Source: Seramator thermalis
Lineage (GTDB): Bacteria > Bacteroidota > Bacteroidia > Bacteroidales > Dysgonomonadaceae
Assembly: GCF_004138125.1 (NCBI RefSeq)
Contig: NZ_RXHS01000010.1
Span: 62,001 to 126,000, forward strand
Reading direction: 5' to 3'
Length of the DNA: 64,000 nucleotides
The position numbers and the translations under genes are program-made. Positions 55,208 through 63,135 of this stretch are shown here, in pieces. The notes beneath the pieces are model-generated. The model made no database searches. It had not been told where the DNA came from and worked only from the letters and a program-made list of their open reading frames with translations. Positions within the stretch are counted from its first letter, which is position 1. Each line of letters starts with the position of its first letter.

Positions 55208-55610
55208 ACGGTTTCACTGCTTTTTTTGCAGGCGCGGCCTTGCTATCGATTTGTGGAAGCAAGTCCTGCACATAACTTCGTTCGAAATCTTTGGGGCGAA
55301 GAATCTCGCCGTCGGCAGCAATCAAATCAAGATCGATCACCACTTTACCCTTTGCTTTGTCCTCCGGGGTTCTGCCCAAACGTTTTTCGATCTCTTTCAA
55401 CTGTGCATTAATTTCGTCGGCACCGGCCGAATGATAGGCGACGGCAAGAACATTCACAAACGGGCGCTTGTAATGGTCGCTATGAGGCTTTGTCGTCAAA
55501 GCTTCCGTAAAAACAATTTCCGGAAACAGATTTTCGAGCATTTGTCGGGCTTCGGTCAAGTTCGACCGCGCCTGAAAATTTGAACTGATGCTTAACAAAT
55601 AGGCGTGCAT
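55200..55610 (-). CDS. FolK-like (HPPK) protein, short and divergent
   Basis: 136 residues. It looks like 6-hydroxymethyl-7,8-dihydropterin pyrophosphokinase: the ATP/metal motif VVIDLDLIA is intact and LGRTPEDKAKGK precedes it, and FVNVLAVAY corresponds to the FxNxV block. The usual GSN start is SISSN, the Arg/Trp loop before IDLDL is lost, and the family is normally about 20 residues longer. It may be a working short form or a homologue with another role. It converges on relA and overlaps its end by 8 bases. Confidence 0.7.
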   Translation of the reverse strand: MHAYLLSISSNFQARSNLTEARQMLENLFPEIVFTEALTTKPHSDHYKRPFVNVLAVAYHSAGADEINAQLKEIEKRLGRTPEDKAKGKVVIDLDLIAADGEILRPKDFERSYVQDLLPQIDSKAAPAKKAVKPFN

Positions 55611-55955
55611 ATCTACGATTGAAACGACAAAGATACTCCGGATTTTTCATGAAATGTATCCCTGTTTTGAAAAATTCAGCCGTCGGGTTGAATGCCAAAG
55701 CTATTTGTTAAATAGATTTTACTCGCTCTGCGAATAGTAATATCGCTCCACGTAGAAATAGTTTATCTTCCTTGTTATACGAATCAATCGCTTAAACCTA
55801 ACAAGTTTTCAAAACTTGTTAGGTTTTTAGTTAACTAATAAAAATAACTGCAAATATTCACCTAATATCACATTCTTTTCAATTCGTAAATTTGTTCACG
55901 TTCATTTATGTTTATGTATAGATATTAAGCCGAAATGTCTCTTTTATATTGATTT
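55611..55955. other. Gene-free region with a perfect 33-bp palindrome
   Basis: No gene is seen. The stretch is moderately AT-rich and contains the palindrome at 55794-55826. It leads into the 43-bp degenerate array. Confidence 0.6.
55794..55826. repeat. Perfect 16-bp-arm palindrome (AAACCTAACAAGTTTT type)
   Basis: AAACCTAACAAGTTTT, one central C, and the exact reverse complement. It resembles the hairpin at 2510-2540 in plan. A short T run follows on the plus strand, but no plus-strand gene ends nearby (relA ended 590 bases before), so it is more likely an interspersed palindrome than a terminator. Confidence 0.75.
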
Positions 55956-56640
55956 TCACACTTTCTAACGCGATGAGTAGGTTTTGCGTCACAACATTTG
56001 TCACTTTCCATTTTGCGGACCGACTTTTGACCGCGAACAAAATGTACTTTCCAAAATGACCAACGGCATTTTACCGCAGATAAAGGTCACTTTCCGTATT
56101 GAGGAACGACTTTTCATCCACTACTATGCTTAGTTCGTTAACAAAACATGATATATTTCTTCTTTTTCGATAACTATTTTTAAGGGAGAGTGGCTTTTGA
56201 CCGCGGTCAAAAGCCGTTCCTCGCGGCGACGAGTAGGTTTTATCCGTGAACAAAGGTCGTTCGTTTTAACGTCGAATAACCTTTTTCGGATGACAACGAT
56301 CGTTCCTCATTTTGCGGAGTGAACATTTCAAACAGACATTGGTCGTTCCGCGCAATGCGTAGTAAGCAAATCGGCAAAAAAAGGTCGTTCCGCATCCTGC
56401 GGAAAGGGTGTTTTACCGATAAAAACCTGTTCCGCAAAGTGAAAAGTAGGTTTTGTCTCTGCACAAAAGCCGTTCCTCGTGATAACAAACGATAAATTTT
56501 CGTGTGAAATTACCGTTCCTTTAACAGTTCATCGACCTTTTCGGGCAGCGATTGGTTGTTCGGCAAAACGATGAGTAAGAATTTCGCCGGGGTGAATGGA
56601 AGAATGAAGGAAAGGAAGAAAAAATTTGTGTTTGAAGATG
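55956..56640. repeat. Degenerate tandem array, period 42-44 bp, about 16 units
   Basis: Units start at about 55956, 55999, 56043, 56085, 56128, 56170, 56213, 56255, 56298, 56341, 56383, 56426, 56469, 56512, 56555 and 56599; the lengths are 42, 43 or 44. From 56213 to 56554 nearly every unit opens with a variant of GGTCGTTCC. A rough consensus has two dyads: GTTCCGCA..TGCGGAAC in the first half and TTTTGaCCGcGaaCAAAA in the second, often with GAGTAGG between. Sequence identity between units is low but the period is strict. No open frame with a credible start crosses it. The function is unknown. Confidence 0.8.
56192..56215. repeat. Perfect 24-bp palindrome within the array
   Basis: The half-site GGCTTTTGACCG (56192-56203) is followed directly by its exact reverse complement (56204-56215). 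It falls on the junction of the sixth and seventh array units and is the most perfect copy of the array's second dyad. Confidence 0.85.
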
Positions 56641-56773
56641 GACCCTTTTTGAACGGAAATAACGAAATCCCTTTTTTCAAAAGAAATAACTATGTTTGCT
56701 TATGTAGCCGGCGAATCGGAAGAACCGTTTAAAAGCAATTTAAATATCGATTAAACAGGATAGATATATATAT

Positions 56774-56804
56774 AAAAATGCCTCCTGATTGATGGACAAG
56801 AGGC
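56774..56804 (-). terminator. Terminator of the tracrRNA
   Basis: An 8-bp stem with one G-U pair (GCCTCTTG against CAGGAGGC), followed on the minus strand by ATTTTT and AT-rich DNA. It also forms the 3' hairpin of the mature tracrRNA. Confidence 0.85.
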
Positions 56805-56858
56805 AACCCAAATGTTTTCACAACGGAATCATCCTTATTGTGATTTGCTTTCAAATTT
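56774..56858 (-). ncRNA. tracrRNA: tracrRNA of the type II-C CRISPR-Cas system
   Basis: Read on the minus strand, divergent from cas9. The 5' part is an anti-repeat, AATTTGAAAGCAAATCACAA (complement of 56838-56857), which is complementary to the start of the known Bacteroides type II-C CRISPR repeat (TTGTGATTTGCTTTCAAATT, recalled from memory). Next is a nexus-like hairpin AAGGA/TCCGTT with loop TGAT, then GTGAAAACATTTGGGTT, then the terminator hairpin GCCTCTTG/CAGGAGGC (56780-56804) followed by ATTTTT. A -7 element lies seven bases upstream. Only the exact 5' end is uncertain. Confidence 0.85.
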
Positions 56859-56864
56859 ATGCTT

Positions 56865-56872
56865 CAAAGATA
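56865..56872 (-). promoter_or_regulatory. -7 element TATCTTTG for the tracrRNA
   Basis: Exact TAnnTTTG match on the minus strand. Transcription would start near 56858, right at the first base of the anti-repeat. The -33 is weak: only T-rich DNA about 20 bases upstream. Confidence 0.6.
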
Positions 56873-56916
56873 AAGCTTTTTTCTTATAGAAAAAATATTT
56901 AACACAAAAAAATGAT

Positions 56917-56924
56917 TATATTTA
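56917..56924 (+). promoter_or_regulatory. Likely -7 element (TATATTTA) for cas9
   Basis: Seven of eight bases fit TAnnTTTG, with the last G replaced by A. It is 49 bases upstream of the cas9 ATG and 45 bases away from the divergent tracrRNA -7 element. The region between them is extremely AT-rich. Confidence 0.4.
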
Positions 56925-56972
56925 CAGCCGAATATAATGAATTGAAAATTAATATTATATAAAATATAAACT

Positions 56973-59900
56973 ATGAAGACCGTATTAGGCCTCGATTTAG
57001 GCACAAATTCAATTGGTTGGGCGTTGGTGAAAGAGGCAGAAAATGAAAGCGAAAAATCCGAAATTATTAGACTTGGCGTACGAGTAAATCCTTTGACAGT
57101 GGATGAATTGCAAAATTTTGAAAAAGGGAAAAGCATTACCACGAATGCAGATAGAACCTTAAAGAGAAGTATGCGTCGCAATTTGCAGCGCTACAAATTA
57201 AGGCGAGAAAACTTAATCAAAATTCTTAAAGAAAATAATTTCATCACGGATGAAACCATTTTATCGGAAAATGGCAATTTCACTACTTTCGAAACTTATC
57301 GTTTGAGAGCTAAAGCAGCTACGGAAGAAATAACACTTGAACAATTTGCCCGCGTACTATTAATGATCAACAAAAAACGTGGCTATAAAAGCAGCAGAAA
57401 AGCCAAAGGCAATGAAGATGGAGCTTTAATTGACGGAATGGAGGTTGCTAAAAAACTTTATGACGAACAATTGACTCCGGGTCAGTATTGCTTGGAACTA
57501 CTTCAAAATGGGAAAAAGTATCTCCCTGATTTTTATCGTTCCGACTTACTACAGGAATTTGACAGGATTTTTGAGAAACAAATGACTTTCTATCCGGAAG
57601 TGCTTACGAAAGAATTACAGGAGGAGCTACGTGGTAAAAAACGAGATGCCGTATGGGCAATCTGTTCGAAAGCATTTAAAGAAAAAGGGTTTGAATTAGT
57701 TGGCACCAAACGTCAAGGAAATGCAGGGGATCAAAAAATCGAAAATTTTGTATGGAGAGCCAAAGGTTTAACCGAAAAGCTGGATTTAGAGCAATTTGTA
57801 ATTGTGATACAGCAAATAAACATTCAGATTAATAGTTCGAGTGGATATTTGGGCGCAATAAGCGACCGCAGCAAAGAGTTATACTTCCATAAGATAACAA
57901 ATCCTGATGGAACTACACGAGCTCAAACAGTTGGAGAATATCAAATGGAAATATTGAAGAATAATCCCAATGCAAGTTTACGAAATATGGTATTTTATCG
58001 TCAGGATTATTTGGATGAATTTAATACGATTTGGGAAACACAAGCCGCATTTCATAAGGAATTAACGGCTGAATTGAAACGGGAAATTCGCGATGTCGTG
58101 ATTTTTTATCAACGTCCGTTGAAAAGTCAGAAAAGTTTGATCAGCTTTTGCGAATTTGAAAGTCGAAAAATCGAAGTTGAAATGAATGGCAAAAAGAAAA
58201 TCCAGACGATTGGTAGCAGGGTAATTCCACGCTCTTCTCCATTGTTTCAGGAATTTAAGATTTGGCAAATTTTGAATAATATTGAAGTATTTGGCAAAGG
58301 ACGAAAAAACAAGAAACAAAAAGAAAAATCCCTTTTTAGCGATATGGAAGACCCTTTGCAAATTGGAGGAAGGAGAGAATTATATCAGGAGGAAAAAGAA
58401 CTATTGGCAGAGGAGCTTTCGATAAGAAAAGAGTTGAAAAAGACAGATGTATTAAAATTATTGTTTGATAACCCGAAAGAACTGGATATGAATTTTAATT
58501 CCATTCAGGGAAATTTAACCCAAGCAGTATTTTTTGAAGCATACAAGCGGATTATTGAATTAAGCGGGCACGAAATAGAGATTGAAAAAAAATCTGCCAA
58601 AGAGATTCTAAAAGCTGTTGAAGAGGTTTTCAGTGTATTAGGTTTTAATACAGATATTTTGTATTTTGATTCGAACAAGATGCTTGACAAACAACCGATG
58701 TATAAATTATGGCATTTGTTATACTCTTTTGAAGGAGATAGCTCTAAAACAGGAAATCAAAACTTAATTGATAAGATTACAGAACTTTGCGGATTTGATA
58801 AAGAATTTTCTAAAATTTTGGCGAATGTAACTTTTCAGGACGATTATGGTAGCCTTTCAACTAAAGCAATACGAAAAATATTACCTTATTTGAAAGCAGG
58901 TAACAAATATGATGTTGCATGCCAATATGCAGGATATCGACATTCAGCGAGCTCTTTGAACAAGGAAGAAATAAACACTAAAAACTACAAAGAGCGTCTT
59001 AATATTTTGCCGAAAAATTCATTGCGGAATCCGGTAGTGGAAAAAATCCTTAACCAAATGATCAATGTAATTAATTTGATTATTGACACTTATGGTAAAC
59101 CGGATGAAATACGGATCGAATTGGCTCGTGAATTGAAAAAGAATGCAAAAGAAAGGGAAGAACTAACCAAATCAATTGCCGATACAACCAAATTGCATGA
59201 GCAATATAAAGAGACTTTGTATAGACCACCATTCAATCTCTCTTATATTAGCCACAACGATATTGTTCGTTATAAGCTTTATGAGGAATTGAAAGAAAAT
59301 GGATATAAAACATTGTATTCCAATACATATATATCTCCTGCAGCATTATTCAGCGGAGATTTTGATATTGAGCATATTATTCCTCAGTCGCGTCTTTTTG
59401 ACGATTCTTTTTCCAATAAAACATTGGAACTTAGAAGCATTAATATTGAAAAAGGGAATAGAACTGCTTACGATTTTATCAAAGAAAAATATGGCGAATC
59501 AGGCGAAGAAAACAACTTGGACAATTATCTTTCCCGCATTGAGGATTTGTACAAAAAAGGTATCCTTTCACGAGCTAAATACAACAAATTAAAAATGCAG
59601 GAAAAAGATATTCCCGAAGGTTTTATTAATCGAGATTTAGCTAATTCACAATACATTGCAAAATATGCCAAAACGATGTTGGGCGAATTGGTTAAATTTG
59701 TGGTATCTACAACAGGCTCGATTACAGATAGATTACGTGAGGATTGGCAGTTGGTTGACGTAATGAAAGAATTGAATTGGGAAAAATATTATAATCTTGG
59801 TTTGACAGAAGAATTTATCAACGAAGAAGGACAGAGAATCCGTAAAATTAAGGACTGGACGAAACGAAATGATCATCGGCATCACGCAATGGATGCGCTT

Positions 59901-61283
59901 ACTGTTGCTTTTACCAAACGCCAATTTATTCAGTATCTCAACAACCTTAATGCTCGACGACTTGATGAGAGTCAAGGCATTTCAAATGCAGAAAAAGAAG
60001 AACAGGATAATTATGCCATTGGTGCCGAAGATGTTATTTTAAGTACGAGAGATGTACTGGGTATAGAAAAGAAATACTTATACCGCGATAACAAAAACAA
60101 ACTCCGTTTTGTCCCTCCCATACCGCTTGACGAATTCAGAGCAGAAGCAAAACGTCAGTTAGAAAACACATTGATTTCAATTAAGGCGAAAAATAAAGTA
60201 ACGACCAAAAATATCAATATAACGAAGAAAAAGGGCGGCGTAAATAAAAAAGAACAGTTAACACCTCGTGGACAGCTACACAACGAAACAGTTTACGGAA
60301 GCCATAAAGAATATGTAGTGAAAATAGAAACGGTTAATGCAAAATTCGATAACGAAAAAATTGCCACAGTAGCCAACCCTGCTTATCGAGTAGCTCTAAC
60401 TGAACGGTTGCAACAATTCAACAATGATCCGAAAAAAGCATTTACAGGGGGAAACGCTCTCTCAAAAAAGCCGATATGGTTGGACGAACTTCATACCAAA
60501 CAAGTTCCTGAAAAAGTTAAAACGGTGAGTTTTGAAATCGTCTATACTATTCGTAAGGATATATCACCTGATTTGAAGGTGGATAAGGTAATTGATAAAA
60601 AAATCAGACAAATACTCGAGAATCGATTGAAAGAGTTTGGCGGAAATGCCAAGCAGGCATTCTCCAATTTAGATGAAAATCCTATTTGGCTCAACAAGGA
60701 GAAAGGAATTTCCATAAAACGTGTTACAATTTATGGGGTGAATAATGTAGAATCATTGCATGACAAAAAGAATAAGGAAGGAAAATTGATTTTAGATGAA
60801 AATGGGAATAAGCAACCGGTTGATTTTGTAAATACTGGTAATAATCACCACGTCGCTATTTATCGAGATGCAGAGGGTAATTTGCAAGAAAAGGTTGTAT
60901 CGTTTTACGAAGCAGTAAACAGACGCAATCTCGGGTTACCTGTGATAGATAAAAATTATAAATCCGATGAAGGATGGGAATTTCTCTTCAGCATGAAACA
61001 AAACGAATATTTTGTATTCCCAAACGAAAAAACGGGATTTAATCCCAACGAAATAGACTTGCTCGATCCTGACAACTATTCGTTGATCAGCACGAACTTG
61101 TTTAGAGTTCAAAAAATTACAACAAAGGATTATACTTTCAGGCATCATTTAGAAACAAATGTTGAAAACAATAATCTATTAAAAGGGATTACATGGATTA
61201 GAACCGGATTAAATGGTTTGTCAAACATTGTAAAGATAAGGATAAATCATTTGGGTCAAATCGTTTCGGTAGGAGAATATTAA
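56973..61283 (+). CDS. cas9: CRISPR-associated endonuclease Cas9, type II-C
   Basis: 1436 residues, in the size class of Bacteroides Cas9. RuvC-I is VLGLDLGTNSIGWALV with Asp8. The Arg-rich bridge helix is SMRRNLQRYKLRRENLIK. RuvC-II is PDEIRIELARELK with Glu716, the HNH site is FDIEHIIPQSRLFDDSFSNK with His801, and RuvC-III is HHAMDALTVAF (970-980) with Asp974. All catalytic residues are kept, so both DNA strands should be cut. The last 400 residues are the PAM-interacting region. Base composition is lower in GC than the next genes. It heads an operon with a DUF6155-like gene, cas1, cas2 and two more genes; there is no csn2 or cas4. Confidence 0.97.
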   Translation: MKTVLGLDLGTNSIGWALVKEAENESEKSEIIRLGVRVNPLTVDELQNFEKGKSITTNADRTLKRSMRRNLQRYKLRRENLIKILKENNFITDETILSENGNFTTFETYRLRAKAATEEITLEQFARVLLMINKKRGYKSSRKAKGNEDGALIDGMEVAKKLYDEQLTPGQYCLELLQNGKKYLPDFYRSDLLQEFDRIFEKQMTFYPEVLTKELQEELRGKKRDAVWAICSKAFKEKGFELVGTKRQGNAGDQKIENFVWRAKGLTEKLDLEQFVIVIQQINIQINSSSGYLGAISDRSKELYFHKITNPDGTTRAQTVGEYQMEILKNNPNASLRNMVFYRQDYLDEFNTIWETQAAFHKELTAELKREIRDVVIFYQRPLKSQKSLISFCEFESRKIEVEMNGKKKIQTIGSRVIPRSSPLFQEFKIWQILNNIEVFGKGRKNKKQKEKSLFSDMEDPLQIGGRRELYQEEKELLAEELSIRKELKKTDVLKLLFDNPKELDMNFNSIQGNLTQAVFFEAYKRIIELSGHEIEIEKKSAKEILKAVEEVFSVLGFNTDILYFDSNKMLDKQPMYKLWHLLYSFEGDSSKTGNQNLIDKITELCGFDKEFSKILANVTFQDDYGSLSTKAIRKILPYLKAGNKYDVACQYAGYRHSASSLNKEEINTKNYKERLNILPKNSLRNPVVEKILNQMINVINLIIDTYGKPDEIRIELARELKKNAKEREELTKSIADTTKLHEQYKETLYRPPFNLSYISHNDIVRYKLYEELKENGYKTLYSNTYISPAALFSGDFDIEHIIPQSRLFDDSFSNKTLELRSINIEKGNRTAYDFIKEKYGESGEENNLDNYLSRIEDLYKKGILSRAKYNKLKMQEKDIPEGFINRDLANSQYIAKYAKTMLGELVKFVVSTTGSITDRLREDWQLVDVMKELNWEKYYNLGLTEEFINEEGQRIRKIKDWTKRNDHRHHAMDALTVAFTKRQFIQYLNNLNARRLDESQGISNAEKEEQDNYAIGAEDVILSTRDVLGIEKKYLYRDNKNKLRFVPPIPLDEFRAEAKRQLENTLISIKAKNKVTTKNINITKKKGGVNKKEQLTPRGQLHNETVYGSHKEYVVKIETVNAKFDNEKIATVANPAYRVALTERLQQFNNDPKKAFTGGNALSKKPIWLDELHTKQVPEKVKTVSFEIVYTIRKDISPDLKVDKVIDKKIRQILENRLKEFGGNAKQAFSNLDENPIWLNKEKGISIKRVTIYGVNNVESLHDKKNKEGKLILDENGNKQPVDFVNTGNNHHVAIYRDAEGNLQEKVVSFYEAVNRRNLGLPVIDKNYKSDEGWEFLFSMKQNEYFVFPNEKTGFNPNEIDLLDPDNYSLISTNLFRVQKITTKDYTFRHHLETNVENNNLLKGITWIRTGLNGLSNIVKIRINHLGQIVSVGEY

Positions 61284-61300
61284 TTCATAAAAATAAACTT

Positions 61301-61822
61301 ATGTCCAAATCAGCCTTAAAGAAAGAATTGCTCAAACTCACCAAAGAGCAATTGGTAGAGCAAATCCTCGATTTGTATGAAAAGAATAAATCGATAAAAG
61401 AGTTTTACGATTTTTATCTCAATCCACACAATGAAAAAGAGTTGGTGGAGAAGTACAAAAAGATCATTCGGAAAGAGTTCAATGTGGAAAGGCCTGAACG
61501 AGGCAGCGAGAAATTCTCGGTAGCCAAAAAAGCGATTTCAGAATTTAAAAGCTTGCAGCCTTCGCCCGAGGCTTTGGCTGATGTAATGCTCTATTTGCCC
61601 GAAAGTGCCTGCGAACTGACGTATTGTTACGGCGATTATTCCGAACAATTTTATGATTCGACGTACAACAACTACAAGGCCGCATTGGAGTTTATCGCAA
61701 AACACCATCTGCTGGATGAGTTCAAACTGCGTGCCGAGCAATGTGTCAAATGGGCTTCTCCCTGTGGATACGGTTTTGCAAATGATATTGCAGATATTTA
61801 TTATGAATTTTATCAAGATTAA
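61301..61822 (+). CDS. DUF6155-like protein within the cas operon
   Basis: 173 residues. The sequence is the DUF6155 type as I recall it: SALKKELLKLTKEQLVEQIL, then YDFYLNPHNEKELVEKYKKII, FSVAKKAISEFKSLQPSPEALADVMLYLPE, YKAALEFIAKHHLLDEFKLR and ASPCGYGFANDIADIYYEF. It is all-helical with no catalytic motif I can name. It lies between cas9 and cas1 with gaps of 17 and 15 bases, so it is part of the operon. In other Bacteroidota such proteins are usually outside CRISPR loci. A role in adaptation or in Cas9 control is possible but not shown. Confidence 0.72.
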   Translation: MSKSALKKELLKLTKEQLVEQILDLYEKNKSIKEFYDFYLNPHNEKELVEKYKKIIRKEFNVERPERGSEKFSVAKKAISEFKSLQPSPEALADVMLYLPESACELTYCYGDYSEQFYDSTYNNYKAALEFIAKHHLLDEFKLRAEQCVKWASPCGYGFANDIADIYYEFYQD

Positions 61823-61837
61823 AACGATTCTGAGTGT

Positions 61838-62773
61838 ATGATCAAGCGCACGCTCTATTTTGGCAATCCGGCTTATCTTTCGTTGAAAAAGGAGCAATTG
61901 GTCGTTCAACTGCCCGAAGTAGTCAAAAATGAAGATTTGCCCGAAAAAATGAAGCAGGAATCGGTTGTCACCATTCCCATCGAAGACATTGGCGTGGTGA
62001 TTCTCGACCACAAGCAAATTACGGTTACCCAAGGCTTGATGGAGAAACTACTTGAGAATAACTGTGCACTCATTACTTGCGACAGCAACCACATGCCTGT
62101 CGGACTGATGTTGCCTTTAGCGGGGAACACGATTCAAACGGAACGTTTCAGCGATCAAATCAATGCCTCCGTTCCACTAAAAAAGCAGCTTTGGCAGCAA
62201 ACCGTTCAAGCCAAAATCGAAAATCAGGCCTACGTGCTCGATAAAATGGCCGGAGGAGTCATTAAGAATATGAACGCTTGGGCGGCTGACGTTAAAAGTG
62301 GCGATCCCGACAATTACGAAGCTCGTGCCGCGGTGTATTATTGGGCAAATCTTTTTCCGAATATTCGAGGATTTTCCAGAAATCGGGATGGCGTTCCACC
62401 CAACAATCTGTTGAATTATGGTTATGCCGTTTTGCGTGCAGTGGTAGCCCGATCGCTTGTAGCAAGTGGATTGCTTCCGACGCTGGGCATTCATCATCGC
62501 AACAAATACAACGCCTATTGTTTGGCCGACGATGTGATGGAGCCTTACAGGCCATTTGTCGATCGCTTGGTTTTTGAAATCGTTGCCGAAAATGAAAATA
62601 TTGACGAAATAACACAACCTATGAAAACCCGATTATTGGGAATTCCGATTCTCGACGTAATGATCAACGGGCAACGAAGCCCGTTGATGGTCGCCGTGGG
62701 GCAAACCACGGCATCCCTCTATCACTGTTTTTCGGGAGAAATCCGAAAAATAAAATATCCTTCATTTACTTAA
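61838..62773 (+). CDS. cas1: CRISPR-associated integrase Cas1, type II
   Basis: 311 residues. An N-terminal beta-sheet domain (RTLYFGNPAYLSLKKEQLVV ... IPIEDIGVVILDHKQITVT) is followed by the helical catalytic domain. Metal ligands are seen in NYEARAAVYYW (Glu), LGIHHRNKYN (His) and LADDVMEPYRPFVDRL (Asp/Glu). With Cas2 it inserts new spacers at the leader end of the array. The gene starts 15 bases after the DUF6155-like gene. Confidence 0.96.
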   Translation: MIKRTLYFGNPAYLSLKKEQLVVQLPEVVKNEDLPEKMKQESVVTIPIEDIGVVILDHKQITVTQGLMEKLLENNCALITCDSNHMPVGLMLPLAGNTIQTERFSDQINASVPLKKQLWQQTVQAKIENQAYVLDKMAGGVIKNMNAWAADVKSGDPDNYEARAAVYYWANLFPNIRGFSRNRDGVPPNNLLNYGYAVLRAVVARSLVASGLLPTLGIHHRNKYNAYCLADDVMEPYRPFVDRLVFEIVAENENIDEITQPMKTRLLGIPILDVMINGQRSPLMVAVGQTTASLYHCFSGEIRKIKYPSFT

Positions 62774-62802
62774 AATGTCGATTTGGAGGATTAGGGGCAT
62801 TT

Positions 62803-63135
62803 ATGGAACGTTTTAGCGAATACAGAATTATGTGGGTTTTGGTTTTTTTCGACTTGCCGACCGAAACAAAAAAAGATCGGAAAACATACACCGATTTCAG
62901 GGATAAACTGATCAAAGACGGATTCACCATGTTTCAATTTTCCATTTACCTGCGTCATTGTGCCAGTGCAGAAAATGCACAGGTTCATATCCAACGGGTA
63001 AAAAAGAATTTGCCGCCCAAAGGGAATATAGGCATTTTGTGCATTACCGACAAGCAGTTTGGCAATATGGAACTGTTCGTTGGGAAAGAAGAGAAAAAAG
63101 TATCCACGCCCTATCAACAGTTGGAATTGTTTTAA
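62803..63135 (+). CDS. cas2: CRISPR-associated protein Cas2
   Basis: 110 residues. The ferredoxin-like fold begins with YRIMWVLVFFDLPTETKKDRKTYTDFRDKL (Asp in FFDLP), then FTMFQFSIYLRHCAS and IGILCITDKQFGNMELFVG. It forms the bridge of the Cas1-Cas2 integrase. The gap to cas1 is 29 bases. Its stop codon overlaps the ATG of the next gene (TAATG). Confidence 0.95.
   Translation: MERFSEYRIMWVLVFFDLPTETKKDRKTYTDFRDKLIKDGFTMFQFSIYLRHCASAENAQVHIQRVKKNLPPKGNIGILCITDKQFGNMELFVGKEEKKVSTPYQQLELF

Noticed and set aside
56071-56488. Minus-strand open frames of 60 and 82 codons in the array
   Set aside because: They are by-products of the 42-43 bp period (close to a multiple of three): each unit yields an RxxxFL-like peptide, the frames break at units of another length, and there is no promoter or family match.
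55956-56640. The 43-bp array as the missing CRISPR array
   Set aside because: No two units are identical, there is no repeat/spacer alternation, and no unit resembles the repeat predicted from the tracrRNA anti-repeat.
56838-56857. The repeat-like 20 bases as a single leftover CRISPR repeat
   Set aside because: Similarity to the repeat stops after the first 20 bases, and the minus strand continues into a nexus hairpin and a terminator, which is what a tracrRNA has.
62958-63134. Upstream extension of the J-domain protein inside cas2
   Set aside because: These 59 codons are an off-frame reading of cas2 with many Arg and Cys; the ATG at 63135 gives a coherent helical protein.
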